Shown: piece after piece, positions 1 through 9,772 of the stretch
How the letters are laid out: every line of letters starts with the position of its first letter
Position numbering within the stretch: the first letter of the stretch is position 1
Source: an uncultured Bacteroidota bacterium
GTDB lineage: Bacteria > Bacteroidota > Bacteroidia > Flavobacteriales > Flavobacteriaceae
Reading direction: 5' to 3'
Assembly: GCA_902598295.1 (NCBI GenBank)
Contig: CACKBA010000003.1
Coordinates: forward strand, 1 to 64,000
Length of the DNA stretch: 64,000 nt
Program-made: the position numbers and the translations under genes
The notes under the pieces: generated by a model
The model's database searches: none
Told to the model about the DNA's origin: nothing
Seen by the model: only the letters and a program-made list of their open reading frames with translations

Positions 1-6
1 TAAAAA

Positions 7-525
7 ATGAAAAAAAAGAATATTGAATTTGTTAAACCAGGTGGGTTAGAATTAAAAGACAGACTTGTTAGTATTCAGCGTGTTACTAAGGTTACTAAGG
101 GTGGTAGAGCTTTTGGTTTTTCAGCAATTGTTGTTGTTGGTAATGAGGAGGGTGTTGTTGGTCATGGTTTAGGCAAAGCCAAAGAAGTTTCTATTGCAAT
201 TGCCAAAGCAGTCGAAAATGCGAAGAAAAGTTTAGTAAAAATACCATTATCAAGTTCGACTATTCCTCACCAACAAAAGGGTAAACATGGTGGAGCAAGG
301 GTTTATATTCAACCAGCTTCACAGGGAACCGGTGTTATTGCTGGTGGAGCTGTCAGAGCTGTTTTAGAATCTGTTGGTATTCAGGATGTTCTTTCAAAAT
401 CTCAGGGCTCTTCGAACCCACACAACGTTGTAAAAGCAACTTTTGATGCATTATTTCAGCTCAGGGATGCATACAAGGTTGCCCAGGAAAGAGGTGTTGA
501 TCTTGAAAAAATTTATAATGGTTAA
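7..525 (+). CDS. rpsE: 30S ribosomal protein S5
   Basis: Small-subunit protein S5, which helps form the mRNA entry region and acts in decoding accuracy. The 172-residue product shows the S5 double-stranded-RNA-binding half (GGRAFGFSA near residue 34, [10 protein letters not shown] near 52) and the C-terminal half ([11 protein letters not shown] near 92, [11 protein letters not shown] near 136). The ATG follows TAA at positions 1-3, which is probably the stop of rplR just outside the window (inferred from conserved spc-operon order). rpmD follows after 10 bp. Length is normal for the family. Confidence 0.97.
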   Translation: MKKKNIEFVKPGGLELKDRLVSIQRVTKVTKGGRAFGFSAIVVVGNEEGVVGHGLGKAKEVSIAIAKAVENAKKSLVKIPLSSSTIPHQQKGKHGGARVYIQPASQGTGVIAGGAVRAVLESVGIQDVLSKSQGSSNPHNVVKATFDALFQLRDAYKVAQERGVDLEKIYNG

Positions 526-535
526 AATTGTTTAG

Positions 536-712
536 ATGAGTAAAATTAAGATTAAACAAATTAGAAGTAAAATTAAAAGACCTGGAGACCAAAAGAAAAC
601 CTTAGAAGCCTTGGGTCTTAGAGGAATAGGTCATATTGTTGAGCATAACACGGACCCTTCAATATTGGGTATGATAAAAAAAGTAGAACATTTAATTAAG
701 ATTATTGATTAG
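536..712 (+). CDS. rpmD: 50S ribosomal protein L30
   Basis: A 58-residue protein read from ATG 536 to TAG 712. It begins MSKIKIKQIRSKIKRP and contains LGLRGIGHIVEH, the usual L30 core (a single short ferredoxin-like domain that binds 23S rRNA). Its place between rpsE and rplO is the canonical spc-operon position, which supports the call as much as the sequence does. The gene is short but intact; rplO starts 2 bp after its stop. Confidence 0.95.
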   Translation: MSKIKIKQIRSKIKRPGDQKKTLEALGLRGIGHIVEHNTDPSILGMIKKVEHLIKIID

Positions 713-714
713 GT

Positions 715-1170
715 ATGAGTTTATCAAAATTAAAACCTGCAAAAGGATCGGTTAAATCAAAGAGTAAAAGAATTGGGAGAGGTCAAGGCTCTGGAAAGGG
801 AGGAACTGCAACCAGAGGACATAAGGGTGCAAAATCCAGATCTGGTTACTCTAAGAAAATTGGTTTTGAGGGAGGTCAAATGCCACTTCAAAGAAGAATT
901 CCAAAGTTTGGTTTCAAAAATATAAATAGAAAGGAATACAAGCCGGTAAATATCAATACCATTCAGGAATTAGTTGATGCTAAGAAAATAAAAAAAGGCA
1001 ATTTTAACTTGGAAGTAATGATTGCAAATAATCTTATAAAGAAAAACGATTTAGTAAAAGTTTTAGGACGGGGTGTAATCAACTCACCTTTAAAAGTTGA
1101 GGCTCATAAATTTTCAAAGTCTGCTGTTGAAGCAATTGAAAAAGCAGGAGGAGAAACAAAAGTTATTTAG
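715..1170 (+). CDS. rplO: 50S ribosomal protein L15
   Basis: Large-subunit assembly protein L15, 151 residues. The Gly/Arg/Lys-rich N-terminal extension (RIGRGQGSGKGGTATRGHKG, about residues 20-39) and GFEGGQMPLQRRIPKFGF near residue 51 are diagnostic. The C-terminal globular part ends with the family-typical EKAGGETKVI. The stop codon is immediately followed by the secY ATG, so the two are probably translationally coupled. Confidence 0.97.
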   Translation: MSLSKLKPAKGSVKSKSKRIGRGQGSGKGGTATRGHKGAKSRSGYSKKIGFEGGQMPLQRRIPKFGFKNINRKEYKPVNINTIQELVDAKKIKKGNFNLEVMIANNLIKKNDLVKVLGRGVINSPLKVEAHKFSKSAVEAIEKAGGETKVI

Positions 1171-2502
1171 ATGCTAAAATTTATTGAGATATTAAAAAAT
1201 ATTTGGGCTATTGATGAGTTAAAAAATAGAATTTTGATAACTCTATTCTTTTTAGCCATTTACAGGTTGGGTGCTCAAGTTGTTCTCCCTGGTGTTGATT
1301 ATAATGTTATTGCTGACGCTAAGATTGCTGGAGGAGGAGGTTTACTTGGATTATTAAACGCATTTACTGGTGGCGCTTTTGCAAATGCTTCGGTTTTTGC
1401 CTTAGGAATTATGCCATATATATCTGCTTCAATTGTTGTACAACTTATGGGTGTAGCTGTTCCTTACTTACAAAAACTTCAAAAAGAAGGAGAAAGTGGT
1501 AGAAAAACCATTACTCAGATTACAAGATGGTTAACAATAGCAATATGTGTAGTTCAAGCACCTGCTTATCTCTATGGTTTAGGAGCACTTGGTGTTCCTG
1601 ACTCTGCTTTTATCCTTGGTAAAGGAATCTTTTTTATTGTGCCTGCAGTAATTATTCTCGTTACTGGATGTATTTTTGCAATGTGGCTTGGTGAAAAAAT
1701 AACGGACAAAGGAATTGGTAATGGAATTTCTCTACTAATTACCGTTGGTATTATTGCATCCCTTCCTCTCTCTTTCACTCAGGAGGTTATTTCCCAATTA
1801 TCAAGTTCAGGGGGATGGATTATGATTGCTATTGAGGTTCTTATTTGGTTTATTGTAGTTGCACTTTGTATATTATTAGTTTTAGCAGTTAGACAAATCC
1901 CTGTTCAGTATGCAAGAAGATCAATCTCAGGATCAAGTAGTTTGTATTCCAAAAGACAGTACATTCCTTTAAGATTAAATGCATCTGGTGTAATGCCAAT
2001 AATTTTTGCTCAAGCAATTATGTTCGCTCCTGCCTATCTAGGTCAGATAATTGGAGGTTCATTTGGACAGTGGATGCAAGCAGCATTTTCTAATATGTTT
2101 GGTTTAGCGTACAATATATTGTTTGGTCTATTAATTATATTATTCACATATTTTTATACCGCAATTACGGTTCCTACTAACAAAATGGCCGATGACTTAA
2201 AAAGAAGCGGTGGTTTTGTACCTGGAATCAAACCTGGTGGAGAAACATCTGAGTTTTTGGACAAAATAATGTCATTAATAACATTTCCAGGATCAATATT
2301 CTTAGCATTAATTTCAGTTTTACCAGCTGTTATAGTTGCTTTGATGCAAATTCAGCAAGGTTGGGCTTTATTTTTTGGGGGAACTTCGCTATTGATTATG
2401 GTTGGAGTTGCAATAGATACAATACAACAAATAAATGCATATTTATTAAATAGGCATTATGATGGTTTAATGAAAACAGGTAAAACAAGAAGAGTAGCAT
2501 AA
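1171..2502 (+). CDS. secY: Protein translocase subunit SecY
   Basis: Central channel of the SecYEG translocon in the inner membrane. The 443-residue protein has about ten hydrophobic segments. Family motifs visible include [15 protein letters not shown] in TM2, [15 protein letters not shown] before TM5, [10 protein letters not shown] in cytosolic loop 4 and [16 protein letters not shown] in loop 5, where ribosome and SecA contacts lie. It starts directly after the rplO stop and is followed by infA after 2 bp, the normal Bacteroidota arrangement. Confidence 0.97.
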   Translation: MLKFIEILKNIWAIDELKNRILITLFFLAIYRLGAQVVLPGVDYNVIADAKIAGGGGLLGLLNAFTGGAFANASVFALGIMPYISASIVVQLMGVAVPYLQKLQKEGESGRKTITQITRWLTIAICVVQAPAYLYGLGALGVPDSAFILGKGIFFIVPAVIILVTGCIFAMWLGEKITDKGIGNGISLLITVGIIASLPLSFTQEVISQLSSSGGWIMIAIEVLIWFIVVALCILLVLAVRQIPVQYARRSISGSSSLYSKRQYIPLRLNASGVMPIIFAQAIMFAPAYLGQIIGGSFGQWMQAAFSNMFGLAYNILFGLLIILFTYFYTAITVPTNKMADDLKRSGGFVPGIKPGGETSEFLDKIMSLITFPGSIFLALISVLPAVIVALMQIQQGWALFFGGTSLLIMVGVAIDTIQQINAYLLNRHYDGLMKTGKTRRVA

Positions 2503-2504
2503 AT

Positions 2505-2720
2505 ATGGCAAAACAAGCGGCAATAGAACAAGATGGTGTAATTATAGAGGCTCTCTCAAATGCAATGTTTAGGGTTGAGTTAGAAAATGGACATGTTGTA
2601 ACTGCTCATATTTCGGGTAAGATGAGAATGTTTTATATAAAATTATTACCAGGTGATAAGGTAAAATTAGAAATGAGTCCTTATGATTTAACAAAAGCAA
2701 GAATAACTTTTAGATATTAA
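2505..2720 (+). CDS. infA: Translation initiation factor IF-1
   Basis: A 71-residue single OB-fold protein that binds the ribosomal A site during initiation. Typical segments are [20 protein letters not shown] at the N-terminus, [14 protein letters not shown] in the middle and [19 protein letters not shown] at the end. It sits between secY and rpmJ, the usual place in Bacteroidota. Gaps of 1-2 bp on both sides indicate a single transcript. Confidence 0.97.
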   Translation: MAKQAAIEQDGVIIEALSNAMFRVELENGHVVTAHISGKMRMFYIKLLPGDKVKLEMSPYDLTKARITFRY

Positions 2721-2721
2721 T

Positions 2722-2838
2722 ATGAAAGTAAGAGCATCAATAAAAAAAAGAAGCCCTGAGTGTAAGATTGTGAGACGAAAGGGAAGATTATATGTAATTA
2801 ATAAAAAGAACCCAAGGTTCAAACAAAGACAAGGTTAA
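2722..2838 (+). CDS. rpmJ: 50S ribosomal protein L36
   Basis: A 38-residue basic protein from ATG 2722 to TAA 2838, beginning [20 protein letters not shown] and ending NPRFKQRQG. The pattern of the zinc-ribbon L36 family is recognisable, but only one cysteine (Cys14 in SPECK) is present instead of the usual C-C-C-H set, so this looks like a zinc-independent form. It is one base after infA and one base before rpsM. Confidence 0.94.
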   Translation: MKVRASIKKRSPECKIVRRKGRLYVINKKNPRFKQRQG

Positions 2839-2839
2839 T

Positions 2840-3214
2840 ATGGCAAGAATTTCAGGTATAGATATTCCAAAAGAAAAAAGAGGTGTAGTTGCATTAACTT
2901 ACATCTATGGAATTGGTTCAAGCAGAGCAAAAAAAATACTAATTAATGCAAATGTTAGTGAAGAAAAGAAAGTATCGGAATGGAGTGATGACGAAACATC
3001 TAATATTAGAGCTGAGGTATCAAAACTAACAATTGAGGGGGAATTAAGGGCTGAAAATCAAATAAATATAAAAAGATTGATGGATATAGGTTCATATCGA
3101 GGAATTAGACACAGAATTGGACTTCCCCTTCGAGGACAAAGAACAAAGAACAACTCTAGAACGAGAAAAGGTAAAAGAAAAACAGTTGCAAATAAAAAGA
3201 AAGTAACTAAGTAA
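2840..3214 (+). CDS. rpsM: 30S ribosomal protein S13
   Basis: Head protein S13, contacting the P-site tRNA and the large subunit. The 124 residues show the helix-two-turn-helix N-terminus ([12 protein letters not shown]), the YGIG loop near residue 23 and the C-terminal [19 protein letters not shown] signature near residue 93, followed by a Lys-rich tail. It opens the alpha-operon part (rpsM-rpsK-rpsD-rpoA-rplQ), apparently co-transcribed with the spc genes because no terminator separates them. Confidence 0.97.
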   Translation: MARISGIDIPKEKRGVVALTYIYGIGSSRAKKILINANVSEEKKVSEWSDDETSNIRAEVSKLTIEGELRAENQINIKRLMDIGSYRGIRHRIGLPLRGQRTKNNSRTRKGKRKTVANKKKVTK

Positions 3215-3223
3215 AACATAATT

Positions 3224-3607
3224 ATGGCAAAGGCAGTTAATAAGAAGAGAAAAGTGGTAGTTGAGTCCTTCGGTGAGGTTCATATTAATGCTACCTTTAA
3301 TAATATCATTATTTCCTTTACTAATAATAAAGGTGAGGTGGTTTCATGGTCTTCCGCAGGAAAAATGGGTTTCAGGGGTTCTAAAAAAAATACTCCCTAT
3401 GCTGCGCAGTTAGCAGCTGAAGATGCAGTAAAAGTTGCTCATGAGGCAGGTATGAGAAAAGTGAAGGTTTATGTAAAAGGACCAGGAAATGGAAGAGAGT
3501 CTGCAATAAGAAGTATACACAATGCTGGCGTTGAGGTGACAGAGATATTTGATGTAACACCAATTCCTCATAACGGATGTAGACCACCTAAAAGAAGAAG
3601 AGTTTAA
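3224..3607 (+). CDS. rpsK: 30S ribosomal protein S11
   Basis: Platform protein S11, 127 residues. Motifs: [20 protein letters not shown] (residues ~18-37), [20 protein letters not shown] and the C-terminal [18 protein letters not shown]. In many bacteria an Asn in this C-terminal part is converted to isoaspartate; the PHNG sequence is present here. The gene lies 9 bp after rpsM and 11 bp before rpsD. Confidence 0.97.
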   Translation: MAKAVNKKRKVVVESFGEVHINATFNNIIISFTNNKGEVVSWSSAGKMGFRGSKKNTPYAAQLAAEDAVKVAHEAGMRKVKVYVKGPGNGRESAIRSIHNAGVEVTEIFDVTPIPHNGCRPPKRRRV

Positions 3608-3618
3608 AATAAAATACT

Positions 3619-4221
3619 ATGGCAAGATATATAGGACCTAAAACAAAAATTTCAAGAAAATTCGGAGAGCCAATTTTTGGCCCAGACAGATCTTTTGAAA
3701 AAAAGAATTACCCACCTGGTCAACACGGTCAAAGTAAAAGAAGGCAAAAAAAGTCTGAATATGCAATTCAGTTGATGGAAAAGCAAAAGGCCAAATATCT
3801 ATATGGTATACTTGAAAAGCAATTCAAAAACTTATTTGAAAAGGCTAGTAGGAGTAAAGGAATTACTGGAGAAGTGCTGTTACAATTATGCGAATCAAGA
3901 CTAGATAATTTAGTATATAGAATGGGTATTGCCCCATCAAGAAGTGCTGCAAGACAACTTGTTAGTCATGAGCACATAGTTGTTGATGGTAAAATATGTA
4001 ATATACCCTCACGAATTATCAAGGTTTCTGAAACAGTAGGTGTAAGGGAAAAGTCCAAATCACTTATGTCAATAGAAACCTCTTTGCAAAATAGTATAGC
4101 ATATGAATGGATTAGTTGGGATAGTGAAAAAATGGAAGGAGTTTATAATACACTTCCTGAAAGAGAACAGATTCCAGAAAATATAAAAGAACAATTAATA
4201 GTAGAACTATATTCTAAATAA
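3619..4221 (+). CDS. rpsD: 30S ribosomal protein S4
   Basis: Primary 16S rRNA-binding assembly protein S4, 200 residues. The N-terminal part ([21 protein letters not shown]) has no zinc-binding cysteines, so it is the zinc-independent form. The S4 RNA-binding domain is near residues 93-155 ([20 protein letters not shown], then [20 protein letters not shown]). It is followed by rpoA, as in other bacterial alpha operons. Length is normal. Confidence 0.97.
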   Translation: MARYIGPKTKISRKFGEPIFGPDRSFEKKNYPPGQHGQSKRRQKKSEYAIQLMEKQKAKYLYGILEKQFKNLFEKASRSKGITGEVLLQLCESRLDNLVYRMGIAPSRSAARQLVSHEHIVVDGKICNIPSRIIKVSETVGVREKSKSLMSIETSLQNSIAYEWISWDSEKMEGVYNTLPEREQIPENIKEQLIVELYSK

Positions 4222-4233
4222 TAAAATAAAATT

Positions 4234-5226
4234 ATGGCAATATTTACATTTCAAAAACCTGACAAAGTAATAATGATTGATTCAAACAAGCATGAAGGCA
4301 AGTTTGAATTCAGACCACTAGAACCTGGCTATGGCCTTACAGTTGGTAATGCTCTGAGAAGAGTATTATTATCATCACTGGAGGGCTTTGCAATAACTTC
4401 AGTTAAAATGGATAATATAGAGCACGAATTCACGACTATCCCTGGAATTGTTGAGGATGTCACTGAAATTATTTTAAATCTAAAGCAGGTTAGGTTAAAA
4501 AGACAAATTGATAGTGTCGATAGTGAAAGCGTGTCGGTTTCTGTCAAAATGCAAGAAAAACTAACCGCTGGAGACCTTCAGAAATTTATTTCTGGGTTTG
4601 AAGTTTTAAATCCAGATTTGGTTTTATGTAATATGGAAAAGAGTGTTGACCTTAACTTCGAATTAAACATAGAAAAAGGTAGAGGATATGTGTCTTCGGA
4701 AGAAAACAAAAAACTCGGTGCTCCTTTAGGAACAATTTTTATGGATGCAGTTTTTACACCAATTAAAAATGTTAAATACTCAATAGAAGATTTTAGGGTT
4801 GAACAAAAAACTGATTATGAAAAACTTGTTTTCGAAATAATAACAGATGGATCTATTGAACCAAAAGATGCACTTACTGAGGGTGCAAAGGTATTAATTC
4901 ACCATTTTATGTTATTCTCCGATGAAAGAATAACGCTAGAGGCCGATGAAATTGCCAAAACTGAAACTTATGATGAAGAATCTCTTCACATGCGTCAATT
5001 ATTAAAAACCAGATTAATTGATATGGATTTGTCTGTAAGAGCTTTAAATTGTCTCAAGGCTGCTGAGGTTGACACACTTGGAGATTTAGTTTCTTTTAAC
5101 AAAACAGATTTAATGAAATTTAGAAATTTTGGTAAAAAATCATTGACTGAACTGGAAGAATTGGTGCTGGTTAAAGGATTAAATTTTGGAATGGACTTGT
5201 CAAAATACAAACTCGATAAAGAATAA
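4234..5226 (+). CDS. rpoA: DNA-directed RNA polymerase subunit alpha
   Basis: The alpha subunit dimerises to nucleate RNA polymerase assembly, and its C-terminal domain contacts promoters and activators. The 330-residue product has the alphaNTD signature [17 protein letters not shown] near residue 35 and [16 protein letters not shown] near 68. A linker leads to the alphaCTD ([19 protein letters not shown], then [17 protein letters not shown], about residues 262-312). Its position before rplQ is canonical. Confidence 0.98.
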   Translation: MAIFTFQKPDKVIMIDSNKHEGKFEFRPLEPGYGLTVGNALRRVLLSSLEGFAITSVKMDNIEHEFTTIPGIVEDVTEIILNLKQVRLKRQIDSVDSESVSVSVKMQEKLTAGDLQKFISGFEVLNPDLVLCNMEKSVDLNFELNIEKGRGYVSSEENKKLGAPLGTIFMDAVFTPIKNVKYSIEDFRVEQKTDYEKLVFEIITDGSIEPKDALTEGAKVLIHHFMLFSDERITLEADEIAKTETYDEESLHMRQLLKTRLIDMDLSVRALNCLKAAEVDTLGDLVSFNKTDLMKFRNFGKKSLTELEELVLVKGLNFGMDLSKYKLDKE

Positions 5227-5233
5227 AATATAA

Positions 5234-5971
5234 ATGAGACACCGTAAAAAAAATCCACATCTAGGTAGAAAAAGAGGTCACAGGAAATACATGCTTGCAA
5301 ATATGGGTTCATCTTTAATTGAACACAAATCAATTAATACAACCTTGGCAAAAGCAAAAGCATTAAAACTCTTTATTGAACCAATTATCACGAAGTCTAA
5401 AACCGATTCAACCCATAACAGAAGAATTGTTTTTAAATACTTAAGAAATAAATATGCTGTAACAGAGTTATTTAGAGAGATAGCCGTTAAAATAGGAGAT
5501 AGGCCTGGTGGTTACACTAGAATTATAAAACTTGGTAATAGATCTGGAGATAATGCTGATATGGCAATGATTGAGTTAGTGGATTACAATGAATTGTATT
5601 CTCAATCTAAACCTGAATCCAGAAGAAGAAGAAGAAGAAAGAAAAAATCAACTGAAAAAATACCGAGTGAATTAGCTCCTCCTGCTGATGAAGTTCCTGT
5701 AGAAGAAGCTCCTACAGAAGAAGCTCCTACAGAAGAAGCTCCTGCTGATGAAGTTCCTGTAGAAGAAGCTCCTGCAGAAGAAGTTCCTGTTGAAGAAGCC
5801 CCTGTTGAAGAAGCCCCTGATGAAGTTCCTGTAGAGGAAACTCCAGCTGATGAAGTACCTGTAGAGGAAACTCATGCTGATGAAGCTCCTGCAGAAGAAA
5901 CCCCTGCTGAAAGTTCTGATCAATCCGAAGATTTAAATGACGAAGATGGTAAACAGAAAAAAGAAAAATAA
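5234..5971 (+). CDS. rplQ: 50S ribosomal protein L17 with a long acidic repeat tail
   Basis: Residues 1-122 are a complete L17 ([20 protein letters not shown], later [20 protein letters not shown]), which lies near the exit of the peptide tunnel. The protein then continues to residue 245. A basic block of six Arg and three Lys (130-138) is followed by about 80 residues built from P-V/A-E-E and A-D-E-V units (about 150-225), then a D/E-rich end with KQKKEK. Bacteroidota L17 proteins often carry low-complexity extensions; this one is long. The tail is probably disordered and surface-exposed (inference). It is the last gene of the operon, with a terminator 28 bp downstream. Confidence 0.95.
   Translation: MRHRKKNPHLGRKRGHRKYMLANMGSSLIEHKSINTTLAKAKALKLFIEPIITKSKTDSTHNRRIVFKYLRNKYAVTELFREIAVKIGDRPGGYTRIIKLGNRSGDNADMAMIELVDYNELYSQSKPESRRRRRRKKKSTEKIPSELAPPADEVPVEEAPTEEAPTEEAPADEVPVEEAPAEEVPVEEAPVEEAPDEVPVEETPADEVPVEETHADEAPAEETPAESSDQSEDLNDEDGKQKKEK
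5684..5908 (+). repeat. In-frame Ala/Pro/Glu repeat region in rplQ
   Basis: A degenerate in-frame array built from 12 bp units (gaagaagctcct and variants) arranged in part as 30 bp blocks encoding [10 protein letters not shown]. It is preceded at 5621-5638 by an AGA codon repeat (six in a row). The copies differ mostly at third positions and by T/V/A swaps, suggesting expansion by slippage followed by drift. Confidence 0.85.
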
Positions 5972-5998
5972 ATTTTCTTACATTATTGATAACTTCTT

Positions 5999-6028
5999 AA
6001 GATAAACTCTGGTTTATCTTTTTTTTTA
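5999..6028 (+). terminator. Rho-independent terminator after rplQ
   Basis: A 9 bp stem (AAGATAAAC pairing with GTTTATCTT, loop TCTG) is followed directly by eight T residues. It lies 28 bp downstream of the rplQ stop and 32 bp before carA, so it closes the ribosomal operon and separates it from carA. Confidence 0.88.
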
Positions 6029-6060
6029 TATTAATTTTAATTAAACATTACTTCTTTAAG

Positions 6061-7164
6061 TTGAGCAAGTATAAGTTCCGTAAAAAAGCGTTAATAATTC
6101 TCGAAGATGGAACTATTTTTTTCGGTAAATCTATTGGTTTTGAAGGCAGTTCTTTTGGAGAATTGTGTTTCAATACGGGTATGACTGGTTACCAAGAAAT
6201 TTTTACTGATCCTTCTTACGATGGACAGATCATGGTTATGACTAACGCGCATATTGGTAATTATGGTGTTATTAAAAATGAAGTCGAATCCGGCTCAGTT
6301 AAAATAGCAGGATTAATATGTAAAAACTTTAGCTTTTATCACTCGCGTTATGGTGAAACATCATCTCTAAAAGAATTTTTAAAGAAAAATAAAATCGTAT
6401 GTATATCTGATGTCGACACCCGAGCGCTTGTTAGTTATATCAGAGACAATGGCTTTATGAATGCCGTCATAAGTACTGAATCTAATCCAGATATTGAAAA
6501 GCTTAAATCTCAACTCAAAGAGATACCATCAATGGCAGGTCTTGAGCTTGCATCGAATGTTTCTACAAAACAACCCTATTTTTATGGTAATGAATTATCA
6601 AAATATAAAGTTGCTGTTTTGGATTTAGGTGTAAAAAGAAACATTTTAAGAAATCTATCACAACGAAATTGTTATTTAAAGGTGTTTCCACATTCTTCCT
6701 CATTTAAAAAAATGAATGATTGGGGTCCTGATGCATATTTTATTTCTAATGGGCCTGGAGATCCTGAACCTTTGAAAAATGCTATAAACATCACAAAACA
6801 AATTTTAAAATCTGGAAAACCTTTATTTGGAATATGTCTAGGTCATCAGGTAATTGCATTAGCAAATGGTGTAAAAACTTATAAGATGAAAAATGGTCAT
6901 AGAGGTATTAACCACCCTGTAATAAATTTGAAAACCGGAAAAGGTGAAATTACATCTCAAAACCATGGTTTCGCCATTGATAAAAAGGATGCAGAAAAAA
7001 ATAAGAACATTGAGGTAACACACATGCATTTAAATGATAATACTGTAGCAGGAATTAAGATAAAAAATAAAAAATGTTTCTCAGTTCAATATCATCCTGA
7101 GGCAAGTGCAGGGCCTCATGACTCATCATATTTATTTGATGACTTTGTCTCTATGTTTAAGTAA
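6061..7164 (+). CDS. carA: Carbamoyl-phosphate synthase small subunit
   Basis: Glutaminase subunit that supplies ammonia to CarB for carbamoyl phosphate (pyrimidine and arginine synthesis). The 367-residue protein has the CarA N-terminal domain ([30 protein letters not shown]) and a class I glutamine amidotransferase domain with nucleophile Cys259 in FGICLGHQ and the His345/Glu347 pair in YHPEA. The start is TTG at 6061, just beyond the rplQ terminator; no ATG fits the family N-terminus better. eno starts 1 bp after its stop. The partner carB is not adjacent but at 43400. Confidence 0.96.
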   Translation: MSKYKFRKKALIILEDGTIFFGKSIGFEGSSFGELCFNTGMTGYQEIFTDPSYDGQIMVMTNAHIGNYGVIKNEVESGSVKIAGLICKNFSFYHSRYGETSSLKEFLKKNKIVCISDVDTRALVSYIRDNGFMNAVISTESNPDIEKLKSQLKEIPSMAGLELASNVSTKQPYFYGNELSKYKVAVLDLGVKRNILRNLSQRNCYLKVFPHSSSFKKMNDWGPDAYFISNGPGDPEPLKNAINITKQILKSGKPLFGICLGHQVIALANGVKTYKMKNGHRGINHPVINLKTGKGEITSQNHGFAIDKKDAEKNKNIEVTHMHLNDNTVAGIKIKNKKCFSVQYHPEASAGPHDSSYLFDDFVSMFK

Positions 7165-7165
7165 A

Positions 7166-8452
7166 ATGGAAGTAATAAAAGAAATTAACGCAAGGCAAAT
7201 TTTTGACTCAAGAGGTAATCCTACGGTAGAGGTTGATGTAATCACATCTAGTAATTACAAAGGAAGAGCTGCTGTACCATCTGGTGCTTCAACAGGAAAA
7301 AAAGAGGCTATAGAGCTAAGAGATGGTGGGTCTGATTATATGGGTAAAGGTGTTTTAAATGCTGTTTCTAATATTAATAACATAATTGCAAAAAAATTAA
7401 TTGGATTTGACGTTCATGATCAAAATGGTATTGATGTATTGATGATTGATTTAGACGGCACAAATAATAAGTCTAACCTTGGTGCTAACTCTATTTTGGG
7501 AGTTTCTTTAGCGTGTGCGAAAGCATCTAGTAATGCACATAATAAATTTTTATATGAGAATATTGGAGGTAGTAATGCATGTGAATTACCTGTTCCGATG
7601 ATAAATATTATAAATGGTGGTTCTCATTCAGACGCTCCGATTGCTTTTCAAGAGTTTATGATTATGCCAGTAGGTGCGCATAATTTCTCGCATTCTCTTA
7701 AAATCGCCTCTGAGATATTTCATAATTTAAAATCGATTCTTTCATCAAGAAATTTAAGTACAGCTGTTGGAGATGAAGGTGGCTTTGCCCCAAAATTGTC
7801 TGGAACGGAAGATGCCATCGAAACAATTTTACATTCAATTGAAAAATCTGGTTATAAGCCTGGTGTTGATGTTTTTCTTGCATTAGATTGTGCATCATCT
7901 GAGTTTTATAAAGATGGTATATACGATTATTCTATCTTTCAGCCTGATAATCCATTGAAGTTAACATCAACAGAACAATCTAACTATTTGGACAAATTAA
8001 TAGATTCATACCCTATCATTTCAATTGAAGATGGAATGGATGAAAACGATTGGGATGGTTGGAAGACTTCTACAATTCAATCAGGTGGTAAATGTCAGTT
8101 GGTTGGAGATGACCTTTTTGTAACAAATGAAAAAATTTTGAAACATGGGATTGATAACGGTATAGCTAATTCCATTTTAGTTAAAGTTAACCAAATTGGG
8201 ACGTTAACCGAAACAATTAACGCCGTTAAACTCGCAAAAAAAAATAATTACTCTACAGTAATGTCACACAGATCTGGTGAAACGGAGGATTCTACTATTG
8301 CTGATCTTTCAGTTGCCTTAAATACACGTCAAATCAAAACTGGTTCTATGTCTAGATCCGATAGAATTGCCAAGTACAATCAACTACTCAGAATTGAAGA
8401 AAGGTTGGGTAAGAATGCTATTTTCCCTGGCAAAGATGCCTTCATTTTTTAA
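7166..8452 (+). CDS. eno: Enolase
   Basis: Phosphopyruvate hydratase: 2-phosphoglycerate to phosphoenolpyruvate in glycolysis. I chose ATG 7166 ([20 protein letters not shown]), which gives the normal 428 residues; a 20-residue longer reading from 7106 would lie inside carA and does not match the family. Motifs: [17 protein letters not shown] near 37, GDEGGFAP near 207, [14 protein letters not shown] near 289, [14 protein letters not shown] near 338 and [16 protein letters not shown] near 365. The 1 bp gap to carA suggests coupling. Confidence 0.97.
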   Translation: MEVIKEINARQIFDSRGNPTVEVDVITSSNYKGRAAVPSGASTGKKEAIELRDGGSDYMGKGVLNAVSNINNIIAKKLIGFDVHDQNGIDVLMIDLDGTNNKSNLGANSILGVSLACAKASSNAHNKFLYENIGGSNACELPVPMINIINGGSHSDAPIAFQEFMIMPVGAHNFSHSLKIASEIFHNLKSILSSRNLSTAVGDEGGFAPKLSGTEDAIETILHSIEKSGYKPGVDVFLALDCASSEFYKDGIYDYSIFQPDNPLKLTSTEQSNYLDKLIDSYPIISIEDGMDENDWDGWKTSTIQSGGKCQLVGDDLFVTNEKILKHGIDNGIANSILVKVNQIGTLTETINAVKLAKKNNYSTVMSHRSGETEDSTIADLSVALNTRQIKTGSMSRSDRIAKYNQLLRIEERLGKNAIFPGKDAFIF

Positions 8453-8482
8453 TTTAACCACCCTTTTTCATAACTTAGCAAT

Positions 8483-9763
8483 ATGAAAAAAGCTAAATTA
8501 ACATTTGATGGAAAAGTTATCGAATTGGATGTCATTGTGGGTTCAGAAAATGAAATTGGTATTGATATAAGCAGATTGAAAACAGATAGTGGCTTTATTA
8601 CGCTTGACCCCGGCTTCAAAAATACAGGGTCATGTGAAAGTAAGGTAACTTTTTTAGATGGCGAAAATGGAGTATTAAGATATAGAGGTTACTCTATTGA
8701 AGATTTGGCTAACAATGCAGATTTTTTAGAAGTTTCTCATCTGCTAATCTATGGTGAACTTCCAACTAAAAAACAGTATAAAAAATTACTTGTCGATATT
8801 CAAGAGAGGTCGGTTTTGGATGAAGATGTAAAAAAAATATTAGAAACTTTTCCAAGGTCAGCACACCCAATGGGAATGTTATCTAGCCTAACTAGCTCAT
8901 TGGTTGCATTTGACCCCTCGTCTGTCGATGTAACTAACGAAGAGGAAATGTATGATGCGTTTCTAAATCTTTTGGCAAAAATTCCAATTCTTGTTGCATG
9001 GGTATTTAGAAGAAGAAGGGGTTTACCGCTTGAGTATGGAGACTTTAGTCAAGGTTACGTTGAAAATATTACCAAGATGATGTTCAAAATGCCCAATAAA
9101 AAATATGTTGAAAATAAAGTTGTGGTAAATGCTATTAATAAACTCCTAATTTTGCATGCAGACCACGAACAAAATTGTTCAACCTCTACTGTAAGAATCG
9201 TTGGTTCCTCTCAAGCTGGATTATTTGCATCTATATCATCTGGAATATCCGCTCTTTGGGGTAGACTCCATGGTGGTGCAAATCAAGCTGTGTTAGAAAT
9301 GTTAGAATCCATTCTAAATGATGGTGGCGACATAAGTGCATACATTAATAAAGCAAAAGATAAAAACGATACATTTAGGTTAATGGGGTTTGGACACAGA
9401 GTTTATAAAAATTTTGATCCAAGAGCAAAAATTATTAAAAAAGCTGCACATGAAGTTTTACATGACTTAGGTATTAATGATCCCATATTAGATATAGCAA
9501 AAAACCTGGAAATAGAAGCATCAAAAGATCAATACTTTATCGATAGAAAACTTTACCCAAATGTTGATTTTTACTCTGGAATTATATATAAGGCGCTTAA
9601 CATACCTAATGAAATGTTTACTGTAATGTTTGCATTAGGTAGACTTCCTGGATGGATTGCTCATTGGAGAGAAATGCGAACAAAAAAAGAACCAATTGGT
9701 AGACCAAGGCAAATCTATACTGGGGAAAAATTAAGAGAATTTATCAGTATTGATAAAAGATAA
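8483..9763 (+). CDS. gltA: Citrate synthase
   Basis: Type II-like citrate synthase condensing acetyl-CoA with oxaloacetate at the entry of the TCA cycle. It has 426 residues, with LRYRGYSIEDLA in the N-terminal domain. Catalytic motifs are HADHEQNCSTSTVR (first active-site His), GGANQAVLEML and MGFGHRVYKNFDPRA (second His), followed by DFYSGIIY with the catalytic Asp. The gene lies 30 bp after eno and 9 bp before argS. rplQ-carA-eno-gltA is a familiar flavobacterial order. Confidence 0.96.
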   Translation: MKKAKLTFDGKVIELDVIVGSENEIGIDISRLKTDSGFITLDPGFKNTGSCESKVTFLDGENGVLRYRGYSIEDLANNADFLEVSHLLIYGELPTKKQYKKLLVDIQERSVLDEDVKKILETFPRSAHPMGMLSSLTSSLVAFDPSSVDVTNEEEMYDAFLNLLAKIPILVAWVFRRRRGLPLEYGDFSQGYVENITKMMFKMPNKKYVENKVVVNAINKLLILHADHEQNCSTSTVRIVGSSQAGLFASISSGISALWGRLHGGANQAVLEMLESILNDGGDISAYINKAKDKNDTFRLMGFGHRVYKNFDPRAKIIKKAAHEVLHDLGINDPILDIAKNLEIEASKDQYFIDRKLYPNVDFYSGIIYKALNIPNEMFTVMFALGRLPGWIAHWREMRTKKEPIGRPRQIYTGEKLREFISIDKR

Positions 9764-9772
9764 ATTCTAAGC

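Noticed and set aside
5684..5908. Repeat array considered as a possible CRISPR
   Set aside because: The units are contiguous, in frame and without unique spacers; it is a coding tandem repeat.
5672..5923. Minus-strand open frame opposite the L17 tail (83 residues rich in F, S and R)
   Set aside because: It is the mirror image of the repeat tail (GAA/CCT codons read in reverse) and has no independent signal of coding.
7106..7165. Upstream extension of enolase by 20 residues
   Set aside because: It lies inside carA, and the family N-terminus begins at the ATG at 7166.
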